From contig NZ_BEYR01000004.1 of NCBI RefSeq assembly GCF_002933815.1, positions 248,001 to 312,000 of the forward strand: DNA of 64,000 nt, written 5' to 3'. A program made the translations under genes and the position numbers. Numbering within the stretch: position 1 is the stretch's first letter; each line of letters starts with the position of its first letter. The notes under the pieces are model-generated. The model ran no database searches. It was given only the letters and a program-made list of their open reading frames with translations, and was not told the origin of the DNA. The stretch comes from Sphingobacterium sp. HMA12. Lineage in GTDB: Bacteria; Bacteroidota; Bacteroidia; Sphingobacteriales; Sphingobacteriaceae. This document shows positions 9,090 through 18,624 of the stretch, piece by piece.

Positions 9090-9889
9090 TAAAGGTAAAT
9101 CAATATTAGCGTTTAGGCAAATGGAGCTATGAGTGCAAGATTGCCATTTTAGGACCTCATTACGAAGCAGTGCGATAATGGAGAGTTTGAAGTTATTCTT
9201 CTTGATTTGGTACAAGACGATGTTTTTGATGAGTTGTACCAAGAAGGGGTTTTCGACCAATGAGATTCAGAAGCAACTGGGGCTAAAGCGTTACAAACCA
9301 GTCTGGGCCATGGTTCACGAAATACGTAGAACTATGCGTAACCGAGATTCAAGATATACCTTAGAAGGTAGGATAGAATTTGACGAAGGATATTTTTCTG
9401 TTGCGAGCAAGGAAATAAAAAGGGACAGGGTAAGCGGGCAAGCAAAACGTGGCTATCATGGCGGAAAGTGTAACTTTAGAAGATCTTTCTACAGGCAAAA
9501 AAGAGAAACGTCCGTTTTTTCAAGGCTAAAGTGATGGAAAGCCATTTTGGAAAAGAGATCAATGAAGTCGTCAAAGAATCAATAAATGATCCTGTATCGT
9601 ATTTACGGATAAAAGTTCTTCTTATGTAGATATCCCTAGTTTTGTTGAATTACATATCACTGAAAAATCGGATGCCAAAACCATCAAAGAAACACTTAAA
9701 TATGTGCGCATAGCGATCGTTAACGCAAAAAGGAAATTTGTTAGGAAACTATCATAAAATAATCAAAAGTATCTACAGCTGCACTTGGATGAGTTTATTT
9801 ACAAGCTGAACAGAAAATATTTTGGTGATATACTTTTTGATAGACTCATTGTGGCAAATATTAATGCTGCTAAACGAAGAATCAGTTAG
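9090..9889 (+). pseudogene. Degenerate IS1595-family (ISXO2-like) transposase
   Basis: Pieces of an ISXO2-like transposase lie in different frames. These are the zinc-ribbon remnant WSYECK then CHFRTSLRSSA, a middle piece with STNEIQKQLGLKRY and the first catalytic Asp region GRIEFDEGYFS, a piece around FFKAKVMESHFGKEI, one with VELHITEKSDAKT, and the C-terminal end DEFIYKLNRKYFGD. At least four frameshifts break it, so it is inactive. No intact terminal inverted repeats were located. It sits at the left edge of the island and ends about 40 bases before the promoter of the sugar operon. Confidence 0.82.
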
Positions 9890-9925
9890 GAATATTATAA
9901 AAATCGTTAAAAAAAATAAAAAATA

Positions 9926-9955
9926 TTTGTTTTTAAAATTTATATACTATATTCG
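9926..9955 (+). promoter_or_regulatory. Promoter of the ROK-MFS operon
   Basis: A -33 element TTTG (9926-9929) and a -7 element TATATTCG (9948-9955) are 18 bases apart, close to the Bacteroidota consensus. The expected start of transcription, about 9960, coincides with the left edge of the operator palindrome. Confidence 0.55.
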
Positions 9956-9959
9956 CAAT

Positions 9960-9985
9960 ATATAGCAAAACCGGTTTTGCTATAT
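9960..9985. promoter_or_regulatory. LacI-type operator, perfect 26-bp palindrome
   Basis: Bases 9960-9985 are a perfect palindrome centred on CC|GG with core AAAACCGGTTTT (9967-9978). A central CpG in an even palindrome is typical of LacI-family operators. It overlaps the predicted transcription start of the ROK-MFS operon. The same core recurs at 12229-12240. The LacI-family gene at 23802-24827 is the obvious binder (inference). Confidence 0.75.
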
Positions 9986-10015
9986 CTTTTACTAATAACC
10001 AATTTTAAAAACAAA

Positions 10016-10876
10016 ATGCCTCATACTGACAATTTATTTTTATGTGCTGATTTAGGCGGTACACATTGTTCATCGGGTCTTGTGCAGGTGTCATCTGGGT
10101 ATGTCATTGACGGATCCTATTTCCGGGGGAATGTAAATAGCCATGCGGAAAGAGGGCAGATCTTGTCTGAGATAAAAGAAACGATTGATAAGACGCTGAG
10201 AGCAGCCACGGTTCGTCCATCCAAAATTTTTATATCCTGTCCCGGTCCTTTCGATTATGAAAATGGCATATCTTTAATGGACGGCATGAATAAATATCAA
10301 GCCCTGCTACATGTTAATCTAAAAAATTTTTTTTCGGCTATCACTGGTGTTGATGTAGCGTCGATCTACTTTTATAATGACGCTTCGGCCTTTCTGCTGG
10401 GTGAAGTTGTCAATAAAAAAATCGAAACTAAGCGGGTTGTAGGCCTGACCTTAGGAACAGGACTGGGCTCTTCGCTTTATGAAAATGGGACAATCGTAGA
10501 TCTCAATTTAGGATCAGCAATATTTCATACAGGTATCGTTGAAGATGTGCTCTCAACCCGCGGGATGCTGTCGCATTTAAAAGAAGTATTTGGATCCGCG
10601 CCGGTAAGCAATATAAAAGACTTGGTACACCTGGATGGCCTGGATGAGTACAGAAAGGAAGCTTTTGGTTTCTTAAGCGAGCAGCTGGTTGCTTTCATTA
10701 AGGAATATATCTGTCCATTAAACCCTGACTCAATTATCATTGGAGGCAGTATTGCCAAAGCACACATCTATTTTTTTGATAAGCTCCGGTCTGCCCTTGA
10801 TGTGGATCTGTCCATTGCATCATTTGATGAACGCAACTTATTTCTTGGATTAACCCTTAAGACATTTAGTATATGA
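10016..10876 (+). CDS. ROK family sugar kinase (likely hexokinase type)
   Basis: 286 residues from the ATG at 10016. An upstream in-frame ATG at 9977 lies inside the operator and is unlikely. The N-terminal phosphate-binding motif is DLGGTH (residues 12-17), the catalytic Asp is in YNDAS, and GTGLGS is the second phosphate loop. The zinc-binding CxCGxxGC motif of classic ROK kinases is not present after GTGLGS, so this is a zinc-less variant. It overlaps the MFS porter gene by 4 bases. With that transporter it would phosphorylate an imported hexose, probably mannose or glucose given the GH130 neighbour (inference). Cytoplasmic. Confidence 0.85.
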   Translation: MPHTDNLFLCADLGGTHCSSGLVQVSSGYVIDGSYFRGNVNSHAERGQILSEIKETIDKTLRAATVRPSKIFISCPGPFDYENGISLMDGMNKYQALLHVNLKNFFSAITGVDVASIYFYNDASAFLLGEVVNKKIETKRVVGLTLGTGLGSSLYENGTIVDLNLGSAIFHTGIVEDVLSTRGMLSHLKEVFGSAPVSNIKDLVHLDGLDEYRKEAFGFLSEQLVAFIKEYICPLNPDSIIIGGSIAKAHIYFFDKLRSALDVDLSIASFDERNLFLGLTLKTFSI

Positions 10877-12150
10877 AACCCATCTGGAAATTTACATTAA
10901 TCGCTTCTTTGGGCGGCTTTTTGTTCGGTTTTGAAACAGCCGTCATCTCGGGTGCAGAACAGATTATACAGAAACTCTGGCATCTGGATGCTGTCCGTCA
11001 TGGACTTACCGTATCGATCTCCCTGATCGGGACCATTATAGGAGCCATAGTCGCCGGACGTATGGCCGACCGTTATGGGCGCAAACCCGTGCTTTATTTT
11101 GTTGCCTCTTTATATCTGCTCTCGGCATTGGGCTGTGCATTAGCTTCCATATGGGAACTTTTCCTGCTCTTCCGTTTGCTGGGCGGACTTGCTGTCGGCA
11201 TCAGCTCTGTGGTCGGACCGGTATATACGTCTGAAATAGCACCAGCAAAAGACCGGGGCAAACTTACAGGAACCTTTCAGATTATGATCGTACTTGGCAT
11301 TTTTACTGCCTACCTGACCAATTTTCTCTTTATGAGCGTTGAATCTGGCGGCTGGCGATACATGCTCGGTATCATGGCGGTTCCTGCCCTATTATTTGTG
11401 CTCTTATTGAATCTCATTCCCGAAAGTCCCAGATGGCTGCTGCAGCGGGGACAGGCCGATAAAGCGCGTGCAAGTTATCTGCGGCTAGAAACGCCGGCTG
11501 AGATGTTGGGCAACCAGTCCCAAATACCAGCTAAAAATGTCAGCCTTTTTCAAAAAAGATATGCCAGGCCGATACTTTTTGCTGTTCTGCTGGCATTCTT
11601 CAATCAAATGACAGGGATCAATGCGATCTTATATTATGCCCCGCGGATCTTTGAAATGGCTGGTTTTAATGCAGAGCTGGCCTACCTTCAGCCTATTTTT
11701 ATCGGCGGTACCAATTTGCTCTTCACCTTGGCCGGCATGAGCATTATCGATCGTTTTGGCCGGAAGAAATTGCTGCTGACGGGCGCAATCGGCATGTTCT
11801 TATTCCTGCTATTGGCTGCATTTGGCCTAAAAGGAGTAAATCCGCAGTTTTTACTTTTTTATATCATGGGCTTTATAGCATCTTTTGCCTTATCACAGGG
11901 GGCTGTTATCTGGGTGTTTCTGGCCGAAATTTTCCCCAATGAGGTCCGCGCACAAGGCTCTTCACTGGGAAGTACGACGCATTGGCTGTTCGCGGCCATT
12001 ATATCCTGGGTGTTTCCCATTATCGTAGAAGGGAGCGTGCTCGGCGGTTATTATGTTTTTCTTTTTTATGCACTGATGGTCGTTGCTTCGTTCGTTTTTA
12101 TCCTGTTTATGCCCGAAACGAAAGGTAAAGCACTTGAGGAAATAAATTGA
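10873..12150 (+). CDS. MFS sugar porter (sugar/H+ symporter family)
   Basis: 425 residues with about 12 membrane segments. Sugar-porter signatures are GGFLFGFETAVISGA at the start of TM1, DRYGRKP in loop 2-3, PESPRWLL before the central loop, DRFGRKK in loop 8-9 and PETKGKALEEI at the C-terminus. These match the XylE/GLUT-like family of inner-membrane monosaccharide importers. Its start overlaps the kinase stop (ATGA). The pair forms a compact uptake and phosphorylation operon under the 9960-9985 operator. Sugar specificity cannot be read from sequence; mannose is plausible from context. Confidence 0.9.
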   Translation: MKPIWKFTLIASLGGFLFGFETAVISGAEQIIQKLWHLDAVRHGLTVSISLIGTIIGAIVAGRMADRYGRKPVLYFVASLYLLSALGCALASIWELFLLFRLLGGLAVGISSVVGPVYTSEIAPAKDRGKLTGTFQIMIVLGIFTAYLTNFLFMSVESGGWRYMLGIMAVPALLFVLLLNLIPESPRWLLQRGQADKARASYLRLETPAEMLGNQSQIPAKNVSLFQKRYARPILFAVLLAFFNQMTGINAILYYAPRIFEMAGFNAELAYLQPIFIGGTNLLFTLAGMSIIDRFGRKKLLLTGAIGMFLFLLLAAFGLKGVNPQFLLFYIMGFIASFALSQGAVIWVFLAEIFPNEVRAQGSSLGSTTHWLFAAIISWVFPIIVEGSVLGGYYVFLFYALMVVASFVFILFMPETKGKALEEIN

Positions 12151-12214
12151 GCCCTATCCATATTAAATAATTATTAATTCTCCATCATGATGCGATAGTG
12201 TAGTATAAACTTCT

Positions 12215-12222
12215 TAGTTTCG
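12215..12222 (+). promoter_or_regulatory. -7 box of the GH130-SusCD operon
   Basis: TAGTTTCG resembles TAnnTTTG and the TATATTCG box of the kinase operon. The second operator core begins 6 bases downstream. No clear -33 TTG is visible at the right distance. Confidence 0.4.
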
Positions 12223-12228
12223 CTTTGC

Positions 12229-12240
12229 AAAACCGGTTTT
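12229..12240. promoter_or_regulatory. Second LacI-type operator core
   Basis: AAAACCGGTTTT is identical to the centre of 9960-9985. The left flank keeps GC before the core. On the right, TTTTCTAT lacks one G relative to TTTTGCTAT, so the outer palindrome is broken by a one-base deletion. It lies just downstream of the -7 box and 73 bases before the GH130 start codon. Confidence 0.7.
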
Positions 12241-12312
12241 CTATCGTCGTTTACTTGTTTTGATGACGATAAATATATTTTCAATAACACCCTATATTAA
12301 ATTAGCTGAAAT

Positions 12313-13488
12313 ATGATAAAACAAATTAAAAATCTGTACAAGCCCCTATCCATAATGACGATTATGTTCACTTTTTGGGGCTGCAGCACGCAAAAACAAC
12401 AAACCCATCCTGCCCAAGACTGGGTGATGGGCGGTTTTGTTCGTCCAATAGGAGTAAACCCAGTCATTGAGCCGGATAGTACGACAACTTTTATGGATCC
12501 CATGTATGGAAAAGCAGTGCATTGGGAGAATAATGACACTTTCAATCCTGCGGCCGTTGTAAAAGGCGATAGCATTTATGTGCTTTATCGGGCCGAAGAT
12601 AAAACTGGTATAAAAATCGGACATCGGACTTCCCGGCTTGGACTTGCCTCGAGTGCGGATGGGACACATTTTAATCGCCGGCATACGCCTGTTTTTTATC
12701 CCGGAAATGATAGTCAGCGTGAATTTGAGTGGCCAGGCGGAACTGAGGATCCCCGGATAGCAGAAGCTGCGGATGGCACCTATGTGATGTTCTATACGCA
12801 GTGGAACCGAAAAGTACCCCGCTTGGGTGTGGCCACCTCAAGGGATCTTAAAAACTGGACGAAATATGGCCCTATTTTTAAAAAATCGAAAGTACTGCCT
12901 GACCTGGTCAACAGATCGCATAAATCAGCGTCGATCGTCACCAAACTGGAGCACGGCAAGCAGCTGATTGCTAAAGTAAACGGGAAGTACTGGATGTATT
13001 GGGGCGAGCATGGGGTATATGGCGCCACCTCAGACAATCTGGTAGATTGGGAACCGATTGTCGATGAAAGGGGTGAACTGAAAGCATTCATCTCTCCCAG
13101 GGAGGGGTATTTTGATAGTTCTTTAACCGAATGCGGCCCGCCAGCCATCCTGACAGATAAAGGAATCCTGCTATTGTACAACGGTAAAAACCATCCTGAA
13201 AAAGGAGATAAGCGGTTTAACAGAGGCACTTATTCGGCGGGGCAGGTTCTTTTCGACAGCAAAGATCCGGGTAAAGTATTGGCAAGGATGGACGTGCCTT
13301 TTTTAAGGCCCATGGAAGCGTTTGAAAAAAGCGGACAGTATGTAGACGGTACAGTGTTTATTGAAGGTCTTGTATATTTTCAGCAGAAATGGTTTCTCTA
13401 CTATGGCTGCGCTGACTCAAAAGTAGGAGTGGCCATTTTTGATCCTGAGAAGCCAGCTGCTCTGGATCCGCTGCCTAAAGTGAAATAA
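12313..13488 (+). CDS. GH130 family beta-mannoside-active lipoprotein
   Basis: 391 residues. A lipoprotein signal peptide ends at FWGCS (Cys about 24). The five-bladed propeller shows GH130 hallmarks in order: FNPAAVVKGDSIYVLYRAED (about 77-96), GGTEDPRI (about 141-148), YWMYWGEH and GPPAILTDKGILLLYNGK, then KVLARMDVPFLRP. GH130 enzymes are beta-mannoside phosphorylases or beta-1,2-mannosidases. Export to the cell surface or periplasm, where phosphate-dependent cleavage is less useful, favours a hydrolase, as in the Bacteroides enzymes acting on yeast mannan (family knowledge plus inference). It is the first gene of the operon with SusC/SusD. Confidence 0.85.
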   Translation: MIKQIKNLYKPLSIMTIMFTFWGCSTQKQQTHPAQDWVMGGFVRPIGVNPVIEPDSTTTFMDPMYGKAVHWENNDTFNPAAVVKGDSIYVLYRAEDKTGIKIGHRTSRLGLASSADGTHFNRRHTPVFYPGNDSQREFEWPGGTEDPRIAEAADGTYVMFYTQWNRKVPRLGVATSRDLKNWTKYGPIFKKSKVLPDLVNRSHKSASIVTKLEHGKQLIAKVNGKYWMYWGEHGVYGATSDNLVDWEPIVDERGELKAFISPREGYFDSSLTECGPPAILTDKGILLLYNGKNHPEKGDKRFNRGTYSAGQVLFDSKDPGKVLARMDVPFLRPMEAFEKSGQYVDGTVFIEGLVYFQQKWFLYYGCADSKVGVAIFDPEKPAALDPLPKVK

Positions 13489-13560
13489 GTTTAGATGTAT
13501 ATCGCCAAATTGAAGAACATCTACGTTTACAAAATAATAACCATATAGAAATCTTATAGT

Positions 13561-16500
13561 ATGATACAGCGTGATTTGAATGTACCCTACAAAAAAGCTT
13601 TAAAAGCGAGCTTGTTAGGGATTGCACTAATGACATCCGCGGCTTACGGACATGAGCGTTGGGACAATAGTCCCATACACGTGTCCATTGCCAAAGCTCC
13701 CGTCCAGATAAACGGACAAGTTGTGGATGCCGCCAATAATCCGATTGCAGGAGCTACTGTACAAATAAAGCGTACGCCATCCATCGGAACCAGTACGGAC
13801 GGTACTGGGAAATTTTCCATTGCAGCAGAACCCGATGAAACGCTGCTGATATCTGCCACTGGCTATAAAAGTCAGGAAATCATGCTGGGGGGAAGAACAA
13901 ACTTATCCATTATATTGCAGGATAGTGTAGCGATGATGGACGAGGTGGTCGTGGTGGGATATGGTGTGCAGAAACGTGCTTCCGTAACAGGCGCTGTTGC
14001 TTCGATACAGGCCGATGAACTGATCAAGGTGAAAACACCGAATGTAACAAATATGCTGGCAGGCAGACTGCCGGGGATCCGCGCTGTACAGCGCAGCGGT
14101 GCTCCGGGCGATGATGGTGCCTCGGTGGATATCCGTGGATACGGCAGCATGCTTGTTATCGTCGACGGTGTACAACGGGATTTCGCGCAGGTCGATCCAA
14201 ATGATATTGAATCTATATCGATATTAAAGGACGCTGCTGCTGCGGTGTACGGGTTTAAAGGCTCAAACGGAGTATTACTGGTCACCACCAAAAAAGGGAC
14301 TAACGCGAAAACCAAAGTGGAATACAATGGGTATTATGGCATCCAGCAGGTAACCCGCTATCCACGCATGATGAACGCTTACGAATATGCATCACTGTAT
14401 AATGAAGCGATCTATAACACCAATCCGTATACAGGGGTGCCTGCCTATAGCCAAGAACAGCTCGATAGTTATAAAAGCGGATCGCAAGGTACCGACTGGT
14501 GGGATGCCATGGTACGGAACAATGCTCCACAGAGTTCGCACAATGTCAGCATCTATGGCGGGAATGATAAGGTCAAATATTATAATTCCGTCGGATATGT
14601 AGATCAGGGGGGGATTTTGAGATCAGATGACTGGAACTTCAAAAGGTATAATTTACGTTCCAATATAGACCTGAATGTCGCGCCAAATTTTACGGTCGGA
14701 TTTAAATTGACAGGGCGTCTTCAAGACCGTGAGAAACCATATGGCGCTGATGATCTGTTTACCCAGGCTCAGATGGCTATTCCGATTTATAATATTTATG
14801 CCAACAATAATCCGGATTACTGGCAGGCAATCGGAAATATGGCCAATCCTATCCATAGTTCCTACATTGATAATAGTGGCTATGAGTCACGCCTGAGAAG
14901 AGAGTTCAATGGCTCGCTGGACCTCAATTGGAAGCTGCCTTGGGTATCCGGTCTTTCATTGCGCGCCATGGTGGCTTATGACTACAAAAATAGCGAATGG
15001 AAAACCTGGCAAAAAGCTCTGAGCGATTACCAGTATAATCAGACGAATGAACAGTATACGGAGGTCGCTTTGCGAAAAAAGGCCAGTCTAGAGTCCAAGA
15101 TGGAAAATCTGTATATGCCCACACAGCAGTATTCGATCAATTACAACCGTGTATTTGGACAAAAACATGATGTAAGCGGTTTACTGTTATGGGAGGCTTA
15201 TCATGACCGCTTGACCGATATTCTAGGATTTAGGGAATCTTCCATCGGTATCATTGACGATATCAGTAAGGGGGACACCGAGAACCAGAATACAAGCGGC
15301 AAAAGTGTGGAAACGGCTCACGCTGGTCTTGTGGGACGGTTTAATTATGCCTATGATCGAAAATATCTGCTTGAACTGAATTTTCGCTATGATGGGTCTT
15401 ATAAATTTCGACGCGACCGGAGATGGGGTTTTTTCCCGGGGGTATCGGCCGGCTGGCGGATTTCGGAAGAGAAATTCTTCAAGGAAAACCTCTCCCACTT
15501 TGACAATGTAAAAATCCGGGGTTCATACGCCAAAGTCGGCGATGAGGGAGATTTTTCTGCATTCCAATATCTGGATGGATATGTTTATGGCGGAAGTTAT
15601 GTACTTGGGACTGGTGGCTTATCTTCGGGGCTGAGAAGCAGTGGGATGGCTAATCCTTGGTTGACATGGTATGAATCTAATATCATGAATTTAGGGTTTG
15701 AAGCTTCTTTTAAAAATGGATTGATCAATACCGAGTTCGACTGGTTTAGAAGGGAACGTTCTGGATTACCGGCGACAAGACAAGGTACTTTTCCGACAAC
15801 ATTTGGCGAGTCTATGCCACAGGAAAATCTAAATTCTGATATCAATACTGGATTTGAATGGACTGTCGGCCATAAAAACAAGATCGCTGATTTTGCCTAT
15901 AATGTTTCGGCTAATTTTTCCGTTACACGGATTCGATATGGCTATGTTGAACGTGCCGCGTCAACCAATCTTTACGATAACTGGCAGAAAAATAATAACG
16001 ATAGAAATAAAGATATCCGATGGGGAAAGACGGTCTTAGGCCAATTCTCATCTTATGAGGATATCTTAAACTCTCCCGTTCAGGATAATAATGGCAACCG
16101 TTCTCTGCTTCCGGGTGATTTAAAGTTCAAAGATGTAAATGGCGATGGGATCATAGACGGCAACGATGTGGAACCAATTGGGCACGGTGCAACGCCAAGA
16201 ATGTATTATGGTCTTAATCTAGGAGCTAATTATAAGGGCTTTGACATGACGTTATTCTTTCAGGGGGCCGCAGGTCATGACATCTACATCAGCGGTGATA
16301 TCCTCGATCCATTTATACAGCAGGGACTCGGCAATGGCTTTGCTTTTATGACCGACCGATGGCATCGAGCAGATCCTTCGGATCCCAATAGTGAGTGGAT
16401 CCCCGGAACTATGCCGGCTGCTCGTGTAACAGGGCAGGTAGACAACAGATCCGATAACTCATGGTCCTTACATAAAGCGGATTATCTGCGCTTAAAAACT

Positions 16501-16707
16501 TTGGAAGTCGGATACTCGCTCCCAAAAAGCTGGATACAGTCTTTAAAAATTGACCGGTGCAGAATTTATTTCAATGCCAATAACTTGCTGACTTTTACGG
16601 GAAGCGATGAATTATTAAAAAATATCGACCCTGAAAGCAATCAAAGCCGATTACGTTATTATCCGCAATTGAGAACATTCAACTTGGGTGTTAATTTAGT
16701 TTTATAA
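13561..16707 (+). CDS. SusC/RagA-type TonB-dependent outer-membrane transporter
   Basis: 1048 residues. A signal peptide is followed by a carboxypeptidase-like regulatory domain (about 50-130, INGQVVDAANNPIAGATV). The TonB-box-like stretch DEVVVVGYGVQKRASVTGA comes at about 124-142, then a plug domain to about 245 and a 22-strand barrel ending in NLGVNLVL. It takes up glycans captured by its SusD partner, encoded 13 bases downstream. The upstream GH130 gene and the regulator suggest a beta-mannoside-containing substrate. No ECF sigma or FecR gene is nearby and no STN domain is visible, so control is by the LacI system. Confidence 0.95.
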   Translation: MIQRDLNVPYKKALKASLLGIALMTSAAYGHERWDNSPIHVSIAKAPVQINGQVVDAANNPIAGATVQIKRTPSIGTSTDGTGKFSIAAEPDETLLISATGYKSQEIMLGGRTNLSIILQDSVAMMDEVVVVGYGVQKRASVTGAVASIQADELIKVKTPNVTNMLAGRLPGIRAVQRSGAPGDDGASVDIRGYGSMLVIVDGVQRDFAQVDPNDIESISILKDAAAAVYGFKGSNGVLLVTTKKGTNAKTKVEYNGYYGIQQVTRYPRMMNAYEYASLYNEAIYNTNPYTGVPAYSQEQLDSYKSGSQGTDWWDAMVRNNAPQSSHNVSIYGGNDKVKYYNSVGYVDQGGILRSDDWNFKRYNLRSNIDLNVAPNFTVGFKLTGRLQDREKPYGADDLFTQAQMAIPIYNIYANNNPDYWQAIGNMANPIHSSYIDNSGYESRLRREFNGSLDLNWKLPWVSGLSLRAMVAYDYKNSEWKTWQKALSDYQYNQTNEQYTEVALRKKASLESKMENLYMPTQQYSINYNRVFGQKHDVSGLLLWEAYHDRLTDILGFRESSIGIIDDISKGDTENQNTSGKSVETAHAGLVGRFNYAYDRKYLLELNFRYDGSYKFRRDRRWGFFPGVSAGWRISEEKFFKENLSHFDNVKIRGSYAKVGDEGDFSAFQYLDGYVYGGSYVLGTGGLSSGLRSSGMANPWLTWYESNIMNLGFEASFKNGLINTEFDWFRRERSGLPATRQGTFPTTFGESMPQENLNSDINTGFEWTVGHKNKIADFAYNVSANFSVTRIRYGYVERAASTNLYDNWQKNNNDRNKDIRWGKTVLGQFSSYEDILNSPVQDNNGNRSLLPGDLKFKDVNGDGIIDGNDVEPIGHGATPRMYYGLNLGANYKGFDMTLFFQGAAGHDIYISGDILDPFIQQGLGNGFAFMTDRWHRADPSDPNSEWIPGTMPAARVTGQVDNRSDNSWSLHKADYLRLKTLEVGYSLPKSWIQSLKIDRCRIYFNANNLLTFTGSDELLKNIDPESNQSRLRYYPQLRTFNLGVNLVL

Positions 16708-16720
16708 AAACCGTTATACT

Positions 16721-18619
16721 ATGAAAATGAAATATTTCAGTCCTCTCTTTGTGAGCTGTGCACTTACACTGAGTTTATATAGCTGTAATGATTATCTGGA
16801 TCGGGAACTCACTAGCGGTGTCATAACTTCTGATTTGATCTGGGAAAGCCCGCAGGCGATACAGTCCGTGCTGGTCACCATGTACGATGAAGGATTAAGA
16901 TTAGATGAATTTGACGACTGGTTTACAGGAAAATCTAATCTGCTCAACTTGACTTCCTTGTCGGACGAAGCCACAGGGGCGTACCAGAAGGATTATGCGT
17001 TCAGTAATGCCAATTCGATATATACCTATAGTGATTATGTATTTGAAGATCCGTTTGCGACCAGATACGTACAGATACGCCGCACCAACGACTTCCTCAA
17101 GAAGCTGAACGAGACTGCTGTCCTGAGTACGGAAGAAAAACGTGTGATCGACGCTGAAGCACGCTGGATAAGGGCAATGCAATATTTCGGACTGGTTAAA
17201 CGCTATGGAGGAGTTCCTCTGCTGACAGCGCCGCAGGAATATGTGCCCGGAGATTTTGAAGGATTGCAGGTACCTAGAAATAAGGAGTCAGAAGTGTATG
17301 ATTTTATTATCGCTGAGTGTAAGGCAATCAGTGATATCCTTCCCGCATCCAGAACTGCTGAAAGTAAATATAGGGCATCTAAAGGTGCCGCGCTTGCTCT
17401 ATGTTCGCGAGCTGCGCTTTATGCTGGTTCAATTGCAAAATATGGTTCGAACGCCAATTTAAGCGGTGAGGCGGTCACACGTGGATACGTGGGAATAGCA
17501 TCCAGTGAGGCAATGCGGTATTTTACGGAATCATACAATGCTTCAAAAGCATTGCTGGACGCAGGTACCTATAGCCTTTACAATAAAAATGCCGACAAAG
17601 CGGAGAATTTCTATGAACTGTTTTCCAAAAGTGTTAATGGTAATAATGGGGAATATATCTTTCAGAAAACATTCAATGTTTCAGCGGGAAAAGGTCACAT
17701 GTGGGATAAGATGAATGCTCCTTTTTCCTATCGTGGTGACGGATGGGGATGTGGTGTAACTCCTACGCTTGAAATGGTCGAAGCATTTGAATACAGCGAT
17801 GGAAGCCCCGGTAAATTGGCCTTAAAAAATACGGATGGGACACCACGTAGTTTTGATAGTCCCTATGATCTTTTCGCTGGCAAGGATCCGCGTCTATTTG
17901 CTTCCATCTATGTACCCGGAGCTCCTTTAAAGGGCAGCAAGGTCGAATGGATACGGGGGGTGATCAATGGACAAAATGGCTCGGGACAAAAATATCAGGC
18001 ACAGAATCAGCCGGACAAAGATAATGTGGCTACAATCGATGGCGTGAGGTACAATACTTCAGGTAAAGATGGTGGTGCAGACGTGGGAGATGCTTCAAAA
18101 ACGGGGTTTTATATGCGAAAGTTTTTTGATGAAACGCTTACGGATATGACTAATATTGATGCCAAACGCTCGGAAACACCTTGGGTAGTATTTCGCCTTG
18201 GTGAAATTTACCTCAATCTTGCCGAGGCCTGTGTAGAGCTCGGCGGAAGAGACGCAGAGGCTCTCCAGGCGGTTAATGCCATTCGTTCGCGGGCCGGGAT
18301 CCAGCCTCTTGAAGCGATATCCACCGCTAAAGTAAGACAGGAGCGAAAGGTAGAGCTCGCTTTTGAAAAGCTGCGTTTTTGGGATCTCAAACGATGGCGG
18401 GTGGCCCATTTGGATGAATCTCAGGGCGGACTTACCAACTATAGGGGCACCGCATTATACCCTTGGTTCAATGTCAAAAGTAAGAAGTTTACTTTCGAAA
18501 CCGGAGTTCCTCCTAAGCAAAAGAGATTATTTCTGGAAAGAAACTATTATATCCGCATCAGTCCGACGGACTTGAGCACAAACCCGCAACTGGTTCAGAA
18601 TCCGGGATACGGTAATTAA
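16721..18619 (+). CDS. SusD/RagB family glycan-binding lipoprotein
   Basis: 632 residues with lipobox SLYSC (Cys about 24). The N-terminal TPR-like SusD region holds ARWIRAMQYFGLVKRYGGVP and the C-terminal RagB region holds LGEIYLNLAEACVELG, RSRAGI and FEKLRFWDLKRW. These are typical of surface SusD proteins that form a lid on the SusC barrel. It follows SusC with 13 bases between, in the same operon. No pseudogene signs. Confidence 0.95.
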   Translation: MKMKYFSPLFVSCALTLSLYSCNDYLDRELTSGVITSDLIWESPQAIQSVLVTMYDEGLRLDEFDDWFTGKSNLLNLTSLSDEATGAYQKDYAFSNANSIYTYSDYVFEDPFATRYVQIRRTNDFLKKLNETAVLSTEEKRVIDAEARWIRAMQYFGLVKRYGGVPLLTAPQEYVPGDFEGLQVPRNKESEVYDFIIAECKAISDILPASRTAESKYRASKGAALALCSRAALYAGSIAKYGSNANLSGEAVTRGYVGIASSEAMRYFTESYNASKALLDAGTYSLYNKNADKAENFYELFSKSVNGNNGEYIFQKTFNVSAGKGHMWDKMNAPFSYRGDGWGCGVTPTLEMVEAFEYSDGSPGKLALKNTDGTPRSFDSPYDLFAGKDPRLFASIYVPGAPLKGSKVEWIRGVINGQNGSGQKYQAQNQPDKDNVATIDGVRYNTSGKDGGADVGDASKTGFYMRKFFDETLTDMTNIDAKRSETPWVVFRLGEIYLNLAEACVELGGRDAEALQAVNAIRSRAGIQPLEAISTAKVRQERKVELAFEKLRFWDLKRWRVAHLDESQGGLTNYRGTALYPWFNVKSKKFTFETGVPPKQKRLFLERNYYIRISPTDLSTNPQLVQNPGYGN

Positions 18620-18624
18620 TTGAG

